6,241 bases of DNA from DASRAA01 sp036512955 (GCA_036512955.1 DATBZX010000209.1:1-6241); one strand, 5' to 3'. Shown: positions 1-6,226, counted from the stretch's first letter. Translations and numbers: made by a program. The notes: generated from the letters alone by a model not told the origin.

Positions 1-170
1 GTGTCTTCCAAGAGCGCCCGGCTATCGGCACGGGCCAGCCGGAGGGCTCAAAGAACCAGTGGGAATGAAGGCATCGATCTGAATCTTACTTTTCAAGTCA
101 TTCCCGCCTAAAAAAGTGGGGCTAGTTCAGAGGTTCCCTAAGCAATCGTAACCAGGCGAAAAAATCCTTC
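1..170. other. Left-edge region, no supportable gene
   Basis: All three forward frames enter from the left edge and close early: frame 3 at 66-68, frame 2 at 77-79 and frame 1 at 109-111. Any of them could be the tail of a gene that begins outside the window. None of the short peptides is recognisable, so I cannot choose between them. I see no RNA gene, clear promoter or terminator here. Confidence 0.3.
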
Positions 171-578
171 TTGGACAAGAAGCGCGACATGATTGAGAAG
201 GTGCTCGCGGAAGTTGACGACTTCTATGCCTTGGCGACGGTTTACTGGGCTGATCTGAGCAATGCCTTATTCAAGCGAAATGGGGGCCACGAGCTAACTT
301 CTAAGGAGGCCCATGATTTGGAAGTATTGGAGCACCAACTGCTTGAAGGCTTCAGGACCTTTGGGTACAGTTCCTCGAGACTTTTGCTCATCGGCGAGAA
401 GGACGTTGAAAAGGCGCTACGTGGAATGCGCGATGCCGTTGACGATTTCTTTCAAATTGGAAATGTTGACAATCCCAAATGTACCGACGAGGCACTCGAA
501 TCGCACAGGGCGCTGATCCAGACTGCACGTCGGGGGTTCTTTGACGCTCTGGGCATCGCGTTTCGAAATGACGAATGA
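171..578 (+). CDS. Hypothetical small helical protein
   Basis: I do not recognise this family. The 135-residue product is charged and looks mostly alpha-helical. It has no signal peptide, membrane segment or cysteine cluster. The N-terminal half holds a long amphipathic stretch (about residues 5-62, including 'VDDFYALATVYW' near 15-26). A second block at about 71-93 contains 'LLLIGEKDVEKALRGMRDAV', and a last helix (about 107-131) ends at 'FRNDE'. An in-frame TAG at 123-125 limits the start. The choices are TTG at 171 or ATG at 189 (residue 7), and neither has a convincing Shine-Dalgarno. Proteins of this look often carry an N-terminal membrane anchor, so an N-terminal truncation is possible, but that is inference. 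The gene stands alone, 137 bases before the next one. Codon use is less GC-biased by eye than in the flanking genes. The long clean frame and protein-like composition make it probably real. Confidence 0.6.
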   Translation: MDKKRDMIEKVLAEVDDFYALATVYWADLSNALFKRNGGHELTSKEAHDLEVLEHQLLEGFRTFGYSSSRLLLIGEKDVEKALRGMRDAVDDFFQIGNVDNPKCTDEALESHRALIQTARRGFFDALGIAFRNDE

Positions 579-703
579 CCGATCCCGTAATGAGATCAGT
601 CCCGTGAAGTCAGCTTCTCGACCCTAACTTCCGAGTTGACCGTGACCCAGACGCAATCCGCGGTTCGCGTTCATTCGTTCCGTCCGTGGTCCTGCGCAAG
701 TGC

Positions 704-709
704 TAGTCT
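704..709 (+). promoter_or_regulatory. Possible -10 box for a leaderless oxidoreductase transcript
   Basis: TAGTCT fits the loose TANNNT -10 pattern and ends six bases before the GTG at 716, the spacing expected when transcription starts on the start codon. No Shine-Dalgarno precedes GTG 716 or ATG 722, which agrees with this. No good -35 hexamer lies 16-18 bases upstream, so the call is weak. Confidence 0.22.
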
Positions 710-715
710 GACGCA

Positions 716-2266
716 GTGGCCATGAACAACCGCGACGTCCGGGCAACGTGGAAATATCACGATGACACCAAGCACTCTCCTTGGAGTGTTCGTAATAATC
801 CTCACTTCCTCGACTTCGCGAATCGGCCGCTGCCTTTCAAGCTTTATCCGACTATAGAGCCGCGTCCGCTGCCACGGGACCTTCCCCAAACAGGGGTGAC
901 TGCGCTCTCAGCGATCGCAGAGCCCGTGCGCTCGTCGCGAACCGAAGCAGTTCCTGATCTTCACGATGTGGCGCGTATCCTCTACTTCTCGGCGGGGATC
1001 ACCAAACAGCGTGCTTATCCAGGGGGCGAAATCTATTTTCGCGCCGCGGCCTGCACTGGAGCTCTTTACGAGATTGAGCTTTACCTCGTGACGAGCGATC
1101 TCCCTGGACTTGATAGCGGCGTGTATCACTTCAATCCGGCGGATGTGTCACTTCGACTTTTGAGAGGAGGAGATTTTCGGGGAAACTTGGCACAGGCGAC
1201 GGCGATGGAACCTGCCGTCGCCCATGCGCCCGCGACCATCATTTGCACTGGAACCTACTGGCGGAACGCGTGGAAGTACCAGGCGCGCACCTATCGTCAT
1301 TTCGGCTGGGACAACGGCACGCTGCTGGCAAATATGCTGGCGGTTTCCGCAGCTTCGGGGCTGCCGGCCAAGATCGTGCTCGGCTTCGTGGACGCCGAGG
1401 TGAACCGCCTGCTGGATCTCGAGACCCGGCGTGAGGTTTCATTGTGCCTGGTGCCCATCGGGTGTGCACCGGGGGGTTCGCCGCCGGCACCGAGAGAAGC
1501 TCCGGCATTCGGGCTGGAAACGGTCCCGCTTTCACAGCATGAGGTCGAATATCCCGCGATGCTGCAGATGCACGATGCGTCTTCGCTTGAGACAGAAGAG
1601 GAAGTACGACAGTGGCGCGAAAGGCGCTCGGCCGTTACATCTTTCGCCCCGGTCGGAGAGGAGATCCGCCTCCGGCCACAGGCGGAGGAAGAGCAACCCA
1701 AGGATACGATCGAGCAAGTGATTCTGCGCCGAGGCTCTACTCGAACGTTTGATAAGGCGGCATCCATCACCCTGTCTCTGCTCTCCACGATTCTCGATTG
1801 CGCCACGCGAGGTCTGCCCGCTGACTTCCTTGAACCTCCCGGATCACAGCTCAACGATCTTTACCTTATAGTGCACTCGGTGCAGGGGCTCAGGCCGGGT
1901 GCATACTTCTTCCAGCGTGATCGAAACACTCTCGAGGTTTTGAAGCCGGGGGACTTCCGCGCTGTGGCGTACCATCTTGGGCTGGAACAGGAGTTGCCGG
2001 CGGACGCCTGCGTGGCAATCTTCTTTCTTGCGGATTTGGAACGGATCCTCGAGCAATACGGGAACCGCGGCTACCGAGCCGTCCAGCTAGAGGCAGGCGT
2101 CATCGGCGGCAGGATGTACCTGGCTGCGTATGGCCAGCGCCTGGGTTCCACAGGGCTGACCTTCTTCGATGATGATGTAACTGCCTTCTTTTCTCCACAC
2201 GCGAAGGGAAAGAGCGCCATCTTCTTGCTCGCGATTGGCAAGCCGCTAAAAGGCAACGCGCAGTAG
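716..2266 (+). CDS. Tandem SagB/ThcOx-type flavin oxidoreductase
   Basis: A 516-residue protein of the SagB-type dehydrogenase branch of the nitroreductase superfamily. These are FMN enzymes, and the best-known members oxidise azoline rings to azoles in thiazole/oxazole-modified peptides. A leader (1-60) has the family-like 'YHDDTKHSPWSV' and 'PFKLYP' motifs. The first domain (about 65-250) carries 'AACTGALYEIELYLV', 'GLDSGVYHFNP', 'RTYRHFGWDNGTLLANMLA' and 'LGFVDAEVNRLLDL'. A linker of about 80 residues rich in Glu and Arg leads to a second domain (about 330-510) with 'RRGSTRTF' (338-345, the usual FMN-phosphate-contacting Arg motif), 'GLRPGAYFF', 'RGYRAVQLEAGVIGGRMYLAA' split around 451-471, and 'GLTFFDDDVTAFF'. 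The tandem arrangement probably forms an intramolecular pseudodimer. It looks cytosolic. The start is GTG 716 or ATG 722, neither with a Shine-Dalgarno. A CBS protein follows after 63 bases. There is no YcaO or precursor peptide in the window, so the substrate is unknown. Confidence 0.9.
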   Translation: MAMNNRDVRATWKYHDDTKHSPWSVRNNPHFLDFANRPLPFKLYPTIEPRPLPRDLPQTGVTALSAIAEPVRSSRTEAVPDLHDVARILYFSAGITKQRAYPGGEIYFRAAACTGALYEIELYLVTSDLPGLDSGVYHFNPADVSLRLLRGGDFRGNLAQATAMEPAVAHAPATIICTGTYWRNAWKYQARTYRHFGWDNGTLLANMLAVSAASGLPAKIVLGFVDAEVNRLLDLETRREVSLCLVPIGCAPGGSPPAPREAPAFGLETVPLSQHEVEYPAMLQMHDASSLETEEEVRQWRERRSAVTSFAPVGEEIRLRPQAEEEQPKDTIEQVILRRGSTRTFDKAASITLSLLSTILDCATRGLPADFLEPPGSQLNDLYLIVHSVQGLRPGAYFFQRDRNTLEVLKPGDFRAVAYHLGLEQELPADACVAIFFLADLERILEQYGNRGYRAVQLEAGVIGGRMYLAAYGQRLGSTGLTFFDDDVTAFFSPHAKGKSAIFLLAIGKPLKGNAQ

Positions 2267-2320
2267 AACCGGCGGGCCGTGACCTGGGGGAGGGCATGGA
2301 TGCTAGTATTGCAGCCCTGC

Positions 2321-2325
2321 AGGTG
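2321..2325 (+). promoter_or_regulatory. Ribosome binding site fixing the CBS start
   Basis: AGGTG lies four bases before ATG 2330. With family length, it favours this start over in-frame GTG 2279 or ATG 2300. The G-rich run at 2286-2294 sits at a plausible distance from ATG 2300, so that start cannot be fully excluded. Confidence 0.5.
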
Positions 2326-2329
2326 CTCC

Positions 2330-2782
2330 ATGAAGCTAACTGACCCGGTAGACTCCGTCCTGAAGGGAAAGGGCAGCCAAGTAATCTGGTCGGTAACCCC
2401 CGAGCAGTCTGTCTACGAAGCGATTGAGAAGATGGCTGAAAAAGAGATAGGGTCCCTGCTTGTGATCTCCGAAGGCAAGTTGGTCGGTATCCTCTCAGAG
2501 CGTGACTACGCCCGCAAAGTCGTGCTCAAGGGACGGTCTTCGAAGGAGACTCCAGTCCGGGAGATTATGAGCAGCCCGGTTACCTTCGTAACTCGGCAGC
2601 AGTCGGTAGACGAGTGCATGGCCATTATGACCGTCCGCCGCATTCGCCATCTTCCGGTCATGGAAGGTGAAGCCGTGATGGGTGTGCTGTCTATCGGTGA
2701 TCTCGTGAAATGGATCATCTCCGGGCAGGTACATACCATCCAGCAACTAGAAGGCTATATAACCGGAAGATATCCGGGCTGA
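2330..2782 (+). CDS. CBS-pair domain protein
   Basis: A 150-residue protein made almost entirely of two CBS domains, which together form a Bateman module that usually binds adenine nucleotides (AMP, ATP, NAD or SAM) as an energy or redox sensor. The first repeat spans about 10-66, with 'GSLLVISEGKLVGILSERDY' at 41-60. The second spans about 74-130, with 'RRIRHLPVMEGEAVMGVLS' from 103. The C-terminal tail 'TIQQLEGYITGRYPG' is typical of this stand-alone family, in which no catalytic or transport domain is attached. Length matches the family when ATG 2330 is used; the extra 17 residues from GTG 2279 look non-homologous. It sits 63 bases behind the SagB-type oxidoreductase on the same strand and may be co-transcribed. 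Its partner is not known, and control of a neighbouring enzyme by nucleotide sensing is only inference. Confidence 0.92.
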   Translation: MKLTDPVDSVLKGKGSQVIWSVTPEQSVYEAIEKMAEKEIGSLLVISEGKLVGILSERDYARKVVLKGRSSKETPVREIMSSPVTFVTRQQSVDECMAIMTVRRIRHLPVMEGEAVMGVLSIGDLVKWIISGQVHTIQQLEGYITGRYPG

Positions 2783-2954
2783 GGCAGCCCACTCTCTGCG
2801 GTCGACCAGCTCGCAGTGGATTTAGCGATTGTGGACGACTGGTCGGCCACTCTTCCCCAATCCGGTTACTAGTGTCGCCCTCGATACGGGAGGAGTCCGC
2901 TAAAGGCAACTGCCCTACTCTGCGGATGGCCACCCCTAACGCGTTGGATTGTTA
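2783..2954. other. Convergent intergenic region without a clear terminator
   Basis: This 172-base gap separates two genes that face each other. A bidirectional terminator would be expected. I find only a short CTGCG/CGCAG stem beginning near 2797 with an 11-base loop and no T-run, so no terminator can be called. Confidence 0.4.
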
Positions 2955-3392
2955 CTAGCTCGCTTTGGCCATCTGGCGGCATCGTTCCGCCAGCGCCGAC
3001 TGGATGAACGTCAGCTCGCGTCCCAGCATGTCGGTTGCTTCGCGACAGAGGTCGGGGCGCTCGTGCATGAGCTGCAGAAATTCTTCCCGCGGTACGTGAA
3101 CTATATCCGACTGGGCCACCGCCACGGCGGTCAGGCTGTACGGACGTCCGGTAAACGTGGCGGGCAATCCCAGCAACGAGCCCGCGGAAAAAACTCTGTC
3201 CAGCTTGGGCATATTGCGCACGCCCATCAGCAGCTTGCCCTTACACACAAGGAACACACCCGCACTTTTCCCTTCTTCACGAAAGAGAACATGCACTGGC
3301 GGAAAGCTTCGCTTTCGACCTGCTGACTCCAGACCGGCTTTCAATTCGTCAGACACTCTAAGGATGTTGCTTTTGGCACCCACACTTTTCAT
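2955..3392 (-). CDS. Stand-alone cyclic-nucleotide-binding-fold protein, no HTH
   Basis: A 145-residue Crp/Fnr-like effector domain. The beta-roll runs from about residue 30 to 112: 'VHVLFREEGKSAGVFLVCKG' at 33-52, then 'DRVFSAGSLLGLPATFTG' and 'PYSLTAVAVAQSDIVHVPRE'. It is followed by a C-terminal helix (about 103-140) like the Crp dimerisation helix. Full Crp/Fnr regulators are about 220 residues with a winged helix-turn-helix, and here the protein simply stops (TAG at 2957-2955) after that helix. The phosphate-binding cassette is atypical: where cAMP binders have Gly-Glu and Arg-x-Ala, this has 'GLPATFTGRPYSLTA', so the cAMP-contacting Glu and Arg are not evident. It may bind another ligand or act as a protein-interaction domain. 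It is convergent with the CBS gene and divergent from a putative small membrane protein. The start ATG at 3392 has only a weak purine stretch upstream. Confidence 0.85.
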   Translation of the reverse strand: MKSVGAKSNILRVSDELKAGLESAGRKRSFPPVHVLFREEGKSAGVFLVCKGKLLMGVRNMPKLDRVFSAGSLLGLPATFTGRPYSLTAVAVAQSDIVHVPREEFLQLMHERPDLCREATDMLGRELTFIQSALAERCRQMAKAS

Positions 3393-3426
3393 TCAGTGCT
3401 TATCTCACAACTGCGCACAGCGCGTC

Positions 3427-3442
3427 CGTGGCTCTAATCACA
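3427..3442. promoter_or_regulatory. CRP-like operator half-perfect palindrome
   Basis: CGTGG-CTCTAA-TCACA matches eight of the ten conserved positions of the TGTGA-N6-TCACA CRP consensus, with the right half perfect. It lies between the minus-strand cNMP-like gene and the plus-strand small ORF, 35 bases before the first and 7 before the second. The cNMP-like protein has no DNA-binding domain, so any regulator would have to be encoded elsewhere. A site of this quality can arise by chance. Confidence 0.2.
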
Positions 3443-3449
3443 GGTAGCT

Positions 3450-3596
3450 GTGTCAAGGGCGGAGCACAAGCAGACCACAGGACCGCAATGGCTCACCGGC
3501 GGCATGCTGGGCCCGGGAGCGAGTTGGATGATATTTATGGCGATCGGGTTGATGTTTGGCATTCGATGTTATCGGCACAAGAAGTTTCCGTGGTGA
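3450..3596 (+). CDS. Putative small single-pass membrane protein
   Basis: A 48-codon frame starts at GTG 3450 and ends with TGA 3594-3596, after an in-frame TAA at 3435-3437. The N-terminal 23 residues are polar to Gly/Pro-rich ('QWLTGGMLGPG' at 13-23). Residues 24-38 form a short hydrophobic helix, 'ASWMIFMAIGLMFGI', flanked by Trp and followed by a basic tail, 'RCYRHKKFPW'. By the positive-inside rule the C-terminus would be cytosolic. An AGG at 3442-3444, five bases before GTG 3450, is a weak Shine-Dalgarno. ATG 3504 is an alternative start giving 30 residues. I do not recognise the family. The membrane-helix-plus-basic-tail pattern is non-random for so short a frame, but a competing longer frame overlaps the same bases and there is no homology evidence. 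Confidence 0.38.
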   Translation: MSRAEHKQTTGPQWLTGGMLGPGASWMIFMAIGLMFGIRCYRHKKFPW

Positions 3597-3761
3597 GGTC
3601 CCCGGAGGAGCGAACCAAAACTGGTTGCTGGCGAATTGTTTGAATGTTAAGTCGAGTGAGGAGCACGGGTGTACAAAAAGCTGAACTCAACGGGAACGTT
3701 GATTCAGAGAACAACCACGGAGGCTCCTCTCGAGGATTTCCGCTTGGCGTGTCTGCTCATT

Positions 3762-3784
3762 CCAGCCGCCTCCACCGCGGCTGG
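3762..3784 (+). other. Perfect 8-bp GC-rich hairpin
   Basis: CCAGCCGC (3762-3769) and GCGGCTGG (3777-3784) are exact reverse complements around a seven-base loop, CTCCACC. No T-run follows on either strand, so it is not a classical intrinsic terminator. It could still help insulate the kinase promoter from upstream transcription. Confidence 0.45.
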
Positions 3785-3856
3785 CCAAGAGCCTATGCCT
3801 GCACGCAGACCCGTCGGGCGTTACACGGCCAAGTGAGCGGCGCCTTTCCATGGGAC

Positions 3857-3862
3857 TATAAT
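3857..3862 (+). promoter_or_regulatory. Consensus -10 box immediately before the kinase start
   Basis: A perfect TATAAT ends nine bases before ATG 3872, with no Shine-Dalgarno in the intervening GC-rich GGCGCGCGG. Transcription from it would begin around 3869-3872, giving a leader of zero to about three bases. The -35 position (3834-3839, TGAGCG) matches poorly. Confidence 0.45.
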
Positions 3863-3871
3863 GGCGCGCGG

Positions 3872-6202
3872 ATGGCCCTCACCTCTGGCACACAACTCGG
3901 GCCGTATGAGATCCAATCGCCCCTGGGCGCAGGCGGCATGGGCGAAGTGTACCGTGCGCGTGACACACGCCTCGACCGCACCGTCGCGGTCAAGATTCTG
4001 CCTTCGCATCTTTCGGACAATCCTGAAGCAAAGAAGCGCTTCGAGCGCGAGGCAAGGTCGATTTCTTCTCTGAATCATCCCAACATCTGCACCCTGTATG
4101 ACATCGGGCAGCAGGAAGGGGTGGATTTTCTGGTGATGGAGTTTCTGGAAGGGGAGACGCTGGCCGATCGCTTGATGAAAGGGCCGCTGCCGCCGGAGGA
4201 CGTGCTGAAGTATGGAGGGGAGATTTGCGAAGGGTTGGAGAAGGCGCACCGCAGCGGCGTGGTTCACCGCGACCTGAAGCCAGGGAACATCATGCTGACC
4301 AAGACCGGGGCGAAGCTGATGGACTTTGGACTAGCCAAGGAAACGATGTCGCCGTCGTTGGACGCTTCTGCCCTGGCGGCGGTGACCAGCGGGCAACCGC
4401 TTACGGAGAAAGGTACGATCGTCGGCACTTTCCAGTATATGTCGCCGGAGCAACTGCAGGGGCACGAAGCCGATGCCCGTAGCGACATCTTCGCTTTGGG
4501 AGCCGTGCCGTACGAAATGATCACCGGGAAGAGGGCGTTTCCGGGTGAGAGGCAGATCAGCGTGGCGTCAGCCATTCTGGAAAAAAATCCGGAACCGATT
4601 ACCGCTAGCCGACCGATGTCGCCGCCGGCGCTGGACTACGTGGTCCGAACCTGCCTGGCGAAGGATCCGGAAGGGCGCTTCCAAACGGCGCACGACGTAA
4701 AACTGCAACTGAAGTGGATCGCGGAAGGAGGCTCGCAGGCAGGAGAAGCGGGCCGCGTTCCGGCCGGGCGCAGGAGATGGGAGCGCGCGAGTTGGCTTTT
4801 GGCCACCGCGTTTTTTCTGTTGATGATAGCCAGCGATATGGCGTGGTGGCAGGCAAGCAACACGCGCCCGCACCTGATGTATTTCCACACCTCCGTGCCG
4901 TTCCCCGCGAACGACCTGGCTTTATCACCCGACGGACGGTTGCTGGCAATGGTCGCCTATTCTACGCAGGCGAACAACTACGTGCTCTGGACGTATGAAG
5001 TGGGGGGGCGACGCACCACTTCGTTGGACGGGACGCAAGGGGCCTCCTACCCATTCTGGTCGCCGGACGGTAAGTTCCTTGGATTCTTCGCTGACGGCAA
5101 GCTCAAGAAGGTGGATGTGTCGGGAGGACAGATCCAGGTGCTGTGCGATGCGCCCAACGGGCGTGGCGGCACGTGGAACCGGGATGGAGTGATCGTGTTC
5201 GCGCCCGACTCATTCGGCGTAGGGTTGTTCCGAGTGTCTTCCTGGGGAGGCACTCCGGTTGAAATGACCAAGCCGGACAGGTCACGATTTGAGACCAGCC
5301 ACCGCTGGCCGGTGTTCCTGCCGGACGGGAAGCATTTTCTTTATCTGGCAGCGAATTTCTCCGGGAAGTTAGAAAATAACGCGATCTTCTTAGGCTCACT
5401 GGATTCGCAGGAACGACGCTCGCTGGTGAGCACGAGCGCGAACGCGGCCTATGCGGAGCCAGGCTACCTGCTGTACCTGCGGGACAAGACGCTGGTGGCG
5501 CAACCGTTCGACCGAAGGCGCTACGTTCTAAGCGGCGAGCCGCACACCTTGAGCGACGAAGTGCTGTACTTCACTCAGGTGGACAGGGCTATTTTCAGTG
5601 TTTCCGGCAGGGAGGTTCTGGTCACGCAAACGGGAAAAGGAGCATCCATTTCGCAGTTGACGTGGTTTGACCGAAGCGGAAATGCGGTAGGCACGGTCGG
5701 GATGCCTGGGGTTTACAACAACGTACGTCTCTCGCCAGACGGGCGCAGGGTTGCCGTAGACCAAACCGACCAAGACGGACGGAACAATGATATTTGGATC
5801 CATGAGTCGGCCCGGGGTGCGACCATGCGGCTGACGTTCGATCCGTCGTTTCATCAGGCACCTATCTGGAGCCCCGATGGTAGGCAGATCCTGTTCAATT
5901 CGAACCGCAAGCTCGGCTTCCAACTTTATCTGAAGAATGCCGATGGTTCCGGCTCGGAGGAAGAGGTGGCCGATTCCGGCGCTAGTGTAGTGGTCAACGC
6001 CTGGGATTGGTCGCGCGACGGCAAGTACGTACTGGTCAGGCGGGCAAACGAGCTGTGGTACCTCGCCTGGCCGGAGCGTGTCGCCAAGCCGCTGTTGCAG
6101 GCCAAAATGCCGGGCAAAGTCCGTTACCGCCTGCAAGTAATAGCGGGTCGTACTCTTCGAGTAATTCCGACGCTGAAGTTCCTCCAGCATCATCTGGCGT
6201 AA
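3872..6202 (+). CDS. Membrane Ser/Thr protein kinase with PD40 propeller, C-terminus replaced
   Basis: A 776-residue eukaryotic-type (Hanks) kinase related to PknB. The cytosolic kinase domain (about 12-280) has the Gly loop 'GAGGMGEV' (19-26), 'VAVK' with Lys41, Glu60 in helix C, 'HRDLKPGN' (132-139), 'DFG' (151-153), a Ser/Thr-rich activation loop (158-186), 'GTFQYMSPEQ' (185-194) and Arg269. All catalytic residues are present. Helix F reads 'ALGAVPYEM', with Pro213 where the family usually has Leu. A basic juxtamembrane stretch (about 295-305) precedes one membrane helix (about 306-323). An extracytoplasmic TolB/PD40-like beta-propeller follows, with blade motifs such as 'LSPDGR' (351), 'FWSPDGK' (395), 'LSPDGR' (620) and 'IWSPDGR' (665). 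Family likeness ends at 'LLQAK' (741-745). The remaining 31 residues are antisense to an integrase gene, so the last blades, perhaps 150-180 residues, are missing. The start at 3872 is set by 'MALTSGTQLGPYEI'; frame extension to 3644 is not homologous. The ligand is unknown. Confidence 0.9.
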   Translation: MALTSGTQLGPYEIQSPLGAGGMGEVYRARDTRLDRTVAVKILPSHLSDNPEAKKRFEREARSISSLNHPNICTLYDIGQQEGVDFLVMEFLEGETLADRLMKGPLPPEDVLKYGGEICEGLEKAHRSGVVHRDLKPGNIMLTKTGAKLMDFGLAKETMSPSLDASALAAVTSGQPLTEKGTIVGTFQYMSPEQLQGHEADARSDIFALGAVPYEMITGKRAFPGERQISVASAILEKNPEPITASRPMSPPALDYVVRTCLAKDPEGRFQTAHDVKLQLKWIAEGGSQAGEAGRVPAGRRRWERASWLLATAFFLLMIASDMAWWQASNTRPHLMYFHTSVPFPANDLALSPDGRLLAMVAYSTQANNYVLWTYEVGGRRTTSLDGTQGASYPFWSPDGKFLGFFADGKLKKVDVSGGQIQVLCDAPNGRGGTWNRDGVIVFAPDSFGVGLFRVSSWGGTPVEMTKPDRSRFETSHRWPVFLPDGKHFLYLAANFSGKLENNAIFLGSLDSQERRSLVSTSANAAYAEPGYLLYLRDKTLVAQPFDRRRYVLSGEPHTLSDEVLYFTQVDRAIFSVSGREVLVTQTGKGASISQLTWFDRSGNAVGTVGMPGVYNNVRLSPDGRRVAVDQTDQDGRNNDIWIHESARGATMRLTFDPSFHQAPIWSPDGRQILFNSNRKLGFQLYLKNADGSGSEEEVADSGASVVVNAWDWSRDGKYVLVRRANELWYLAWPERVAKPLLQAKMPGKVRYRLQVIAGRTLRVIPTLKFLQHHLA

Positions 6203-6211
6203 ACGGGTCAC
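6104..6211 (-). pseudogene. Tyrosine recombinase/integrase N-terminal fragment
   Basis: Reading leftward from GTG 6211, the first 36 codons give the SAM-like N-terminal core-binding domain start of a tyrosine site-specific recombinase, with 'LRQMMLEELQRRNYS' (4-18) and 'STTRYYLQAVTDFARHF' (20-36). This pattern is shared by XerC/D-like integrases often found with mobile elements, including some IS91-type elements in soil bacteria. After Phe36 the frame stays open to 5528 but is plain antisense of the kinase and no longer integrase-like. The catalytic domain with its Arg-His-Arg-Tyr residues is therefore absent and the fragment cannot recombine DNA. A strong Shine-Dalgarno precedes it, which shows a genuine gene start. 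The cut coincides with the point where the kinase loses its family likeness. Confidence 0.75.
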
Positions 6212-6216
6212 GAGAG

Positions 6217-6224
6217 TCTCCTTT
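6217..6224 (-). promoter_or_regulatory. Strong ribosome binding site of the integrase fragment
   Basis: On the minus strand AAAGGAGA is followed by the five-base spacer CTCTC and then GTG at 6211-6209. This is the best Shine-Dalgarno in the window. It supports this GTG as the true integrase start. Confidence 0.7.
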
Positions 6225-6226
6225 CT

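Larger units (their letters stand above)
3597..3871. other. Non-coding stretch before the kinase
   Basis: A frame is open here in phase with the kinase from ATG 3644, but its 76 codons look compositionally random and match nothing in the kinase family, whose proteins begin at the equivalent of 3872. The stretch holds a hairpin at 3762-3784 and a -10 hexamer at 3857-3862. I see no further gene. Confidence 0.5.

Noticed and set aside
636..641. TTGACC as a -35 for the oxidoreductase gene
   Set aside because: The sequence 17 bases downstream is GC-rich without a -10, and the TAGTCT box is over 60 bases away.
1297..1854. A 185-codon minus-strand frame inside the oxidoreductase gene
   Set aside because: It is Ser/Arg/Pro-rich, as expected for antisense of GC-rich coding DNA, and overlaps a well-supported gene.
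716..2266. A thiazole/oxazole-modified peptide gene cluster
   Set aside because: No YcaO cyclodehydratase, ThiF-like partner, precursor peptide or exporter is visible; a SagB-type enzyme alone is not enough.
2279..2329. CBS gene starting at GTG 2279
   Set aside because: The added residues are unlike the family, and ATG 2330 has a well-placed AGGTG.
3451..3456. Perfect TTGACA on the minus strand as a -35 for the cNMP-like gene
   Set aside because: No -10-like hexamer lies at 16-18 bases (the sequence there is AGCCAC or close to it).
3644..3871. Kinase extended upstream to ATG 3644
   Set aside because: The added 76 residues look random, and the kinase family begins at 'MALTSGTQLG'. A -10 hexamer lies just before that start.
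3821..4267. A 148-codon minus-strand frame across the kinase start
   Set aside because: It is antisense of the conserved kinase domain and has no recognisable motif.
6151..6163. TACTC-TTC-GAGTA palindrome
   Set aside because: It lies inside the integrase coding sequence, is short and has no supporting context.
5528..6211. A 227-codon minus-strand frame that could be taken as a full gene
   Set aside because: Only its first 36 codons look like an integrase. The rest is antisense to the kinase propeller and is open only because of codon bias.
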